64,000 nt of DNA from Antennarius striatus (taxonomy: Eukaryota; Chordata; Actinopteri; Lophiiformes; Antennariidae), in contig NC_090781.1 in NCBI RefSeq assembly GCF_040054535.1, positions 6,594,982 to 6,658,981 of the forward strand, read 5' to 3'. Position numbers and translations under genes: made by a program. Under the pieces are notes generated by a model. It searched no databases. It saw only the letters and a list, made by a program, of their open reading frames with translations, and had not been told where the DNA came from. Shown piece after piece: positions 47,271 to 64,000 of the stretch. Positions within the stretch are counted from its first letter, which is position 1; each line of letters starts with the position of its first letter.

Positions 47271-48955
47271 TCCTGGTTATCAGAGCAGCAGCCCAAACTC
47301 TGCCTGTGTCAACAGTCAACACGTGGAGGGTCACTACATGCATACACAAACAAATTGGGGATGTGCAAATGCTGTTCACTGTTTAACTTTCATAAAACGT
47401 ATCAGCATTCTCATAGCAGCGGTTAAAGGAAATTATGTCATAAGTCAATGAGGCCATACTCAAACTAACCTTAAGATAGAGGGAGAAAGTGTTATGATAA
47501 GCAGCAGTTTAAATAACAAAAGAAATACAGAAATACAGTAACATAAAAGTACTTTTACAATCATGACTTATAAAAATTATTGCAAACTCAACAATGAGTT
47601 AGCACTCAAAATCTGAATCATCAGAGTTACCTCAAAATGTTTAAAAATAAAAAAAAACTATATCAGAATTTAATGGAGCCTGTTTTAATCATTTATGTGG
47701 ATTTAGTATAATAAACTATGATAAACTCACACAAGTCAGCTACAGTTTTTCTTGTGATGATGTTGTTGTTAAATTTAGAGCATCCTCAGTTGTCCATTCT
47801 GTATTTTTCATTTTAAATGTGGGTTGTTTCTGCACCAGAGGCATGGATATGTGGGGGAAAGTTGAGCCCAGTTCTGTTAGGCAAGCAACGGTATGTCACT
47901 GGAAGATCATAGTCCATGGCTGCTGTGATGAAATATGGAGGTTATTCCAATCATCCAAAGTCCAACACATATTTCAATACAATAACAGTGAGAAGTGAAT
48001 AAGAAAATAGTTACTGTACTTAAAACAGCAGTTTTCTCTATTCTTGATGTTTTGAAATTCCTGGACAGCTCCATACTCTTTATTTCACTTCGAGCTAGGC
48101 CTGGATCTTCTGTTTCTTTTGAATATGGGGCAAAGGGGTAGAGATTGCCTTGATGAGCTTTGTGCAGGTCAAAAATTGCATTTGCAATAGATTTTTATTT
48201 AACCCCAAAAAAGTGATGTGTATGAACCAGATGCCAAATGATACTTTTTTGTGAGTTGAAACTATGCAAATTAATCACTCTGCAGATGAAATAAACATTG
48301 ATTGATGCAAATGATCTCTCACTTATGGTCACACAGCTTGATCTTCATCACATTTTGTTTCCTGCAATTCTGTAAACCATGACTAAGCACAAATAAAATG
48401 CACAATGACACTCACTCTGTTTTTGTGAGATTGCAGCTTGCATGAAGTTGGGTTATTCATTTGAGGAAATATTTATGTTCGCTATTTAAATACGAATGTG
48501 CTCAGTAGGCTCCTCCAAAGCAAAGCACTGATGTACAATCAGTAATCAGTTTCACTGAAGAGTTGAGGAGAACAAATATGCCGTAATATGATTCGGTCAT
48601 CAGGCAGATGTGCTCTCGGTTTTCCCTGCTGCTTTCTACCCTTCACTATCACTGTCACCTAAGCTCTCAGGCTTCATAAATCATTCAGCACGCCATTGAA
48701 AGTTATGCAGATTAACCAGCTCCCTGCTTACCCCACAGCTACCAACAGACCGGTCAGGTCAAGAATACCTAACAACATCATGCAGGAGAAGTTTATCATA
48801 GGACAGATGTGATAACAGCGTCTTCATTAATTCCTTACCAAAGTAGGGCAGGCAGTTAAGAGATTGCCATCTAGTCAAAAAGTTTCTCTTGAGTCAGGAA
48901 AATAGCTTCTTTAAGGTAAACCAGCCTTTTACGTCACTAGAGGCACACATTAACC
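47271..48955. other. Intergenic region between divergent apolipoprotein and membrane-protein genes
   Basis: 1.7 kb between two start regions facing away from each other, so it may hold both promoters. An E-box CACGTG lies at about 47321-47326 and a CRE-like TTACGTCA at about 48929-48936, shortly before the first exon of the right-hand gene. No gene was recognised. Confidence 0.45.
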
Positions 48956-63994
<15,039 letters not shown>

Positions 63995-64000
63995 GTGAGA

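Overview
This is a piece of a ray-finned (teleost) fish nuclear genome. The evidence is intron-containing vertebrate genes with GT-AG boundaries, long dinucleotide and tetranucleotide microsatellites, and typical fish repeats (Tc1/mariner relics, RTE-like and L2-like LINEs, a restriction-endonuclease-type LINE, tRNA-headed SINEs). There are no prokaryotic features.

Layout. (1) 1-24.7 kb, minus strand: 5' part of a salt-inducible kinase 2 gene (sik2). Four coding exons lie at 24215-24352, 20615-20731, 16427-16490 and 8000-8161. The rest of the gene lies left of the window. The last 8 kb (intron 4) carries a Tc1 relic, a LINE 3' fragment split by a solo LTR with perfect target duplications, and a SINE. 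A CpG-rich promoter with a palindromic CRE lies at about 24.7-24.9 kb. (2) 27.1-31.9 kb, minus strand: complete layilin gene (layn), six coding exons, 352 codons plus stop. (3) 32-41 kb: repeat-rich spacer with a Tc1 relic invaded by an RTE-like LINE (18-bp target duplication), an interspersed fish repeat, a (CTAT)n array, a palindromic DNA element and an L2-like LINE tail. (4) 41.66-44.3 kb, plus strand: complete zona-pellucida-domain membrane protein resembling ZPLD1 (nine coding exons, 400 aa). (5) 45.1-47.3 kb, minus strand: an exchangeable apolipoprotein, most like apoA-V (three coding exons, 329 aa). (6) 48.96 kb to the right edge, plus strand: at least 17 coding exons, all in consistent phase, encoding the first 960 residues of a single-pass membrane protein that I do not recognise. 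It has a signal peptide, a Cys-rich ectodomain, a possible cupredoxin-like fold, a transmembrane helix, a helical cytosolic stretch and then a repeat of the type D-P-x-T-G-x-x-x-P. Its introns hold a nearly full-length restriction-endonuclease-type LINE between (TA)n tracts, an RTE fragment, a Tc1 relic and several large microsatellites.

The genes do not form a pathway. They are a syntenic block: SIK2 next to LAYN matches human 11q23.1, and an APOA-type gene sits close by, as it does beside SIK3 in 11q23.3. The most interesting item is the unrecognised membrane-protein gene. Its first exon was found only from splice-phase logic, because it is too short to stand out as an open frame. All gene models were built by hand-reading splice sites and frames, and no database search was run.
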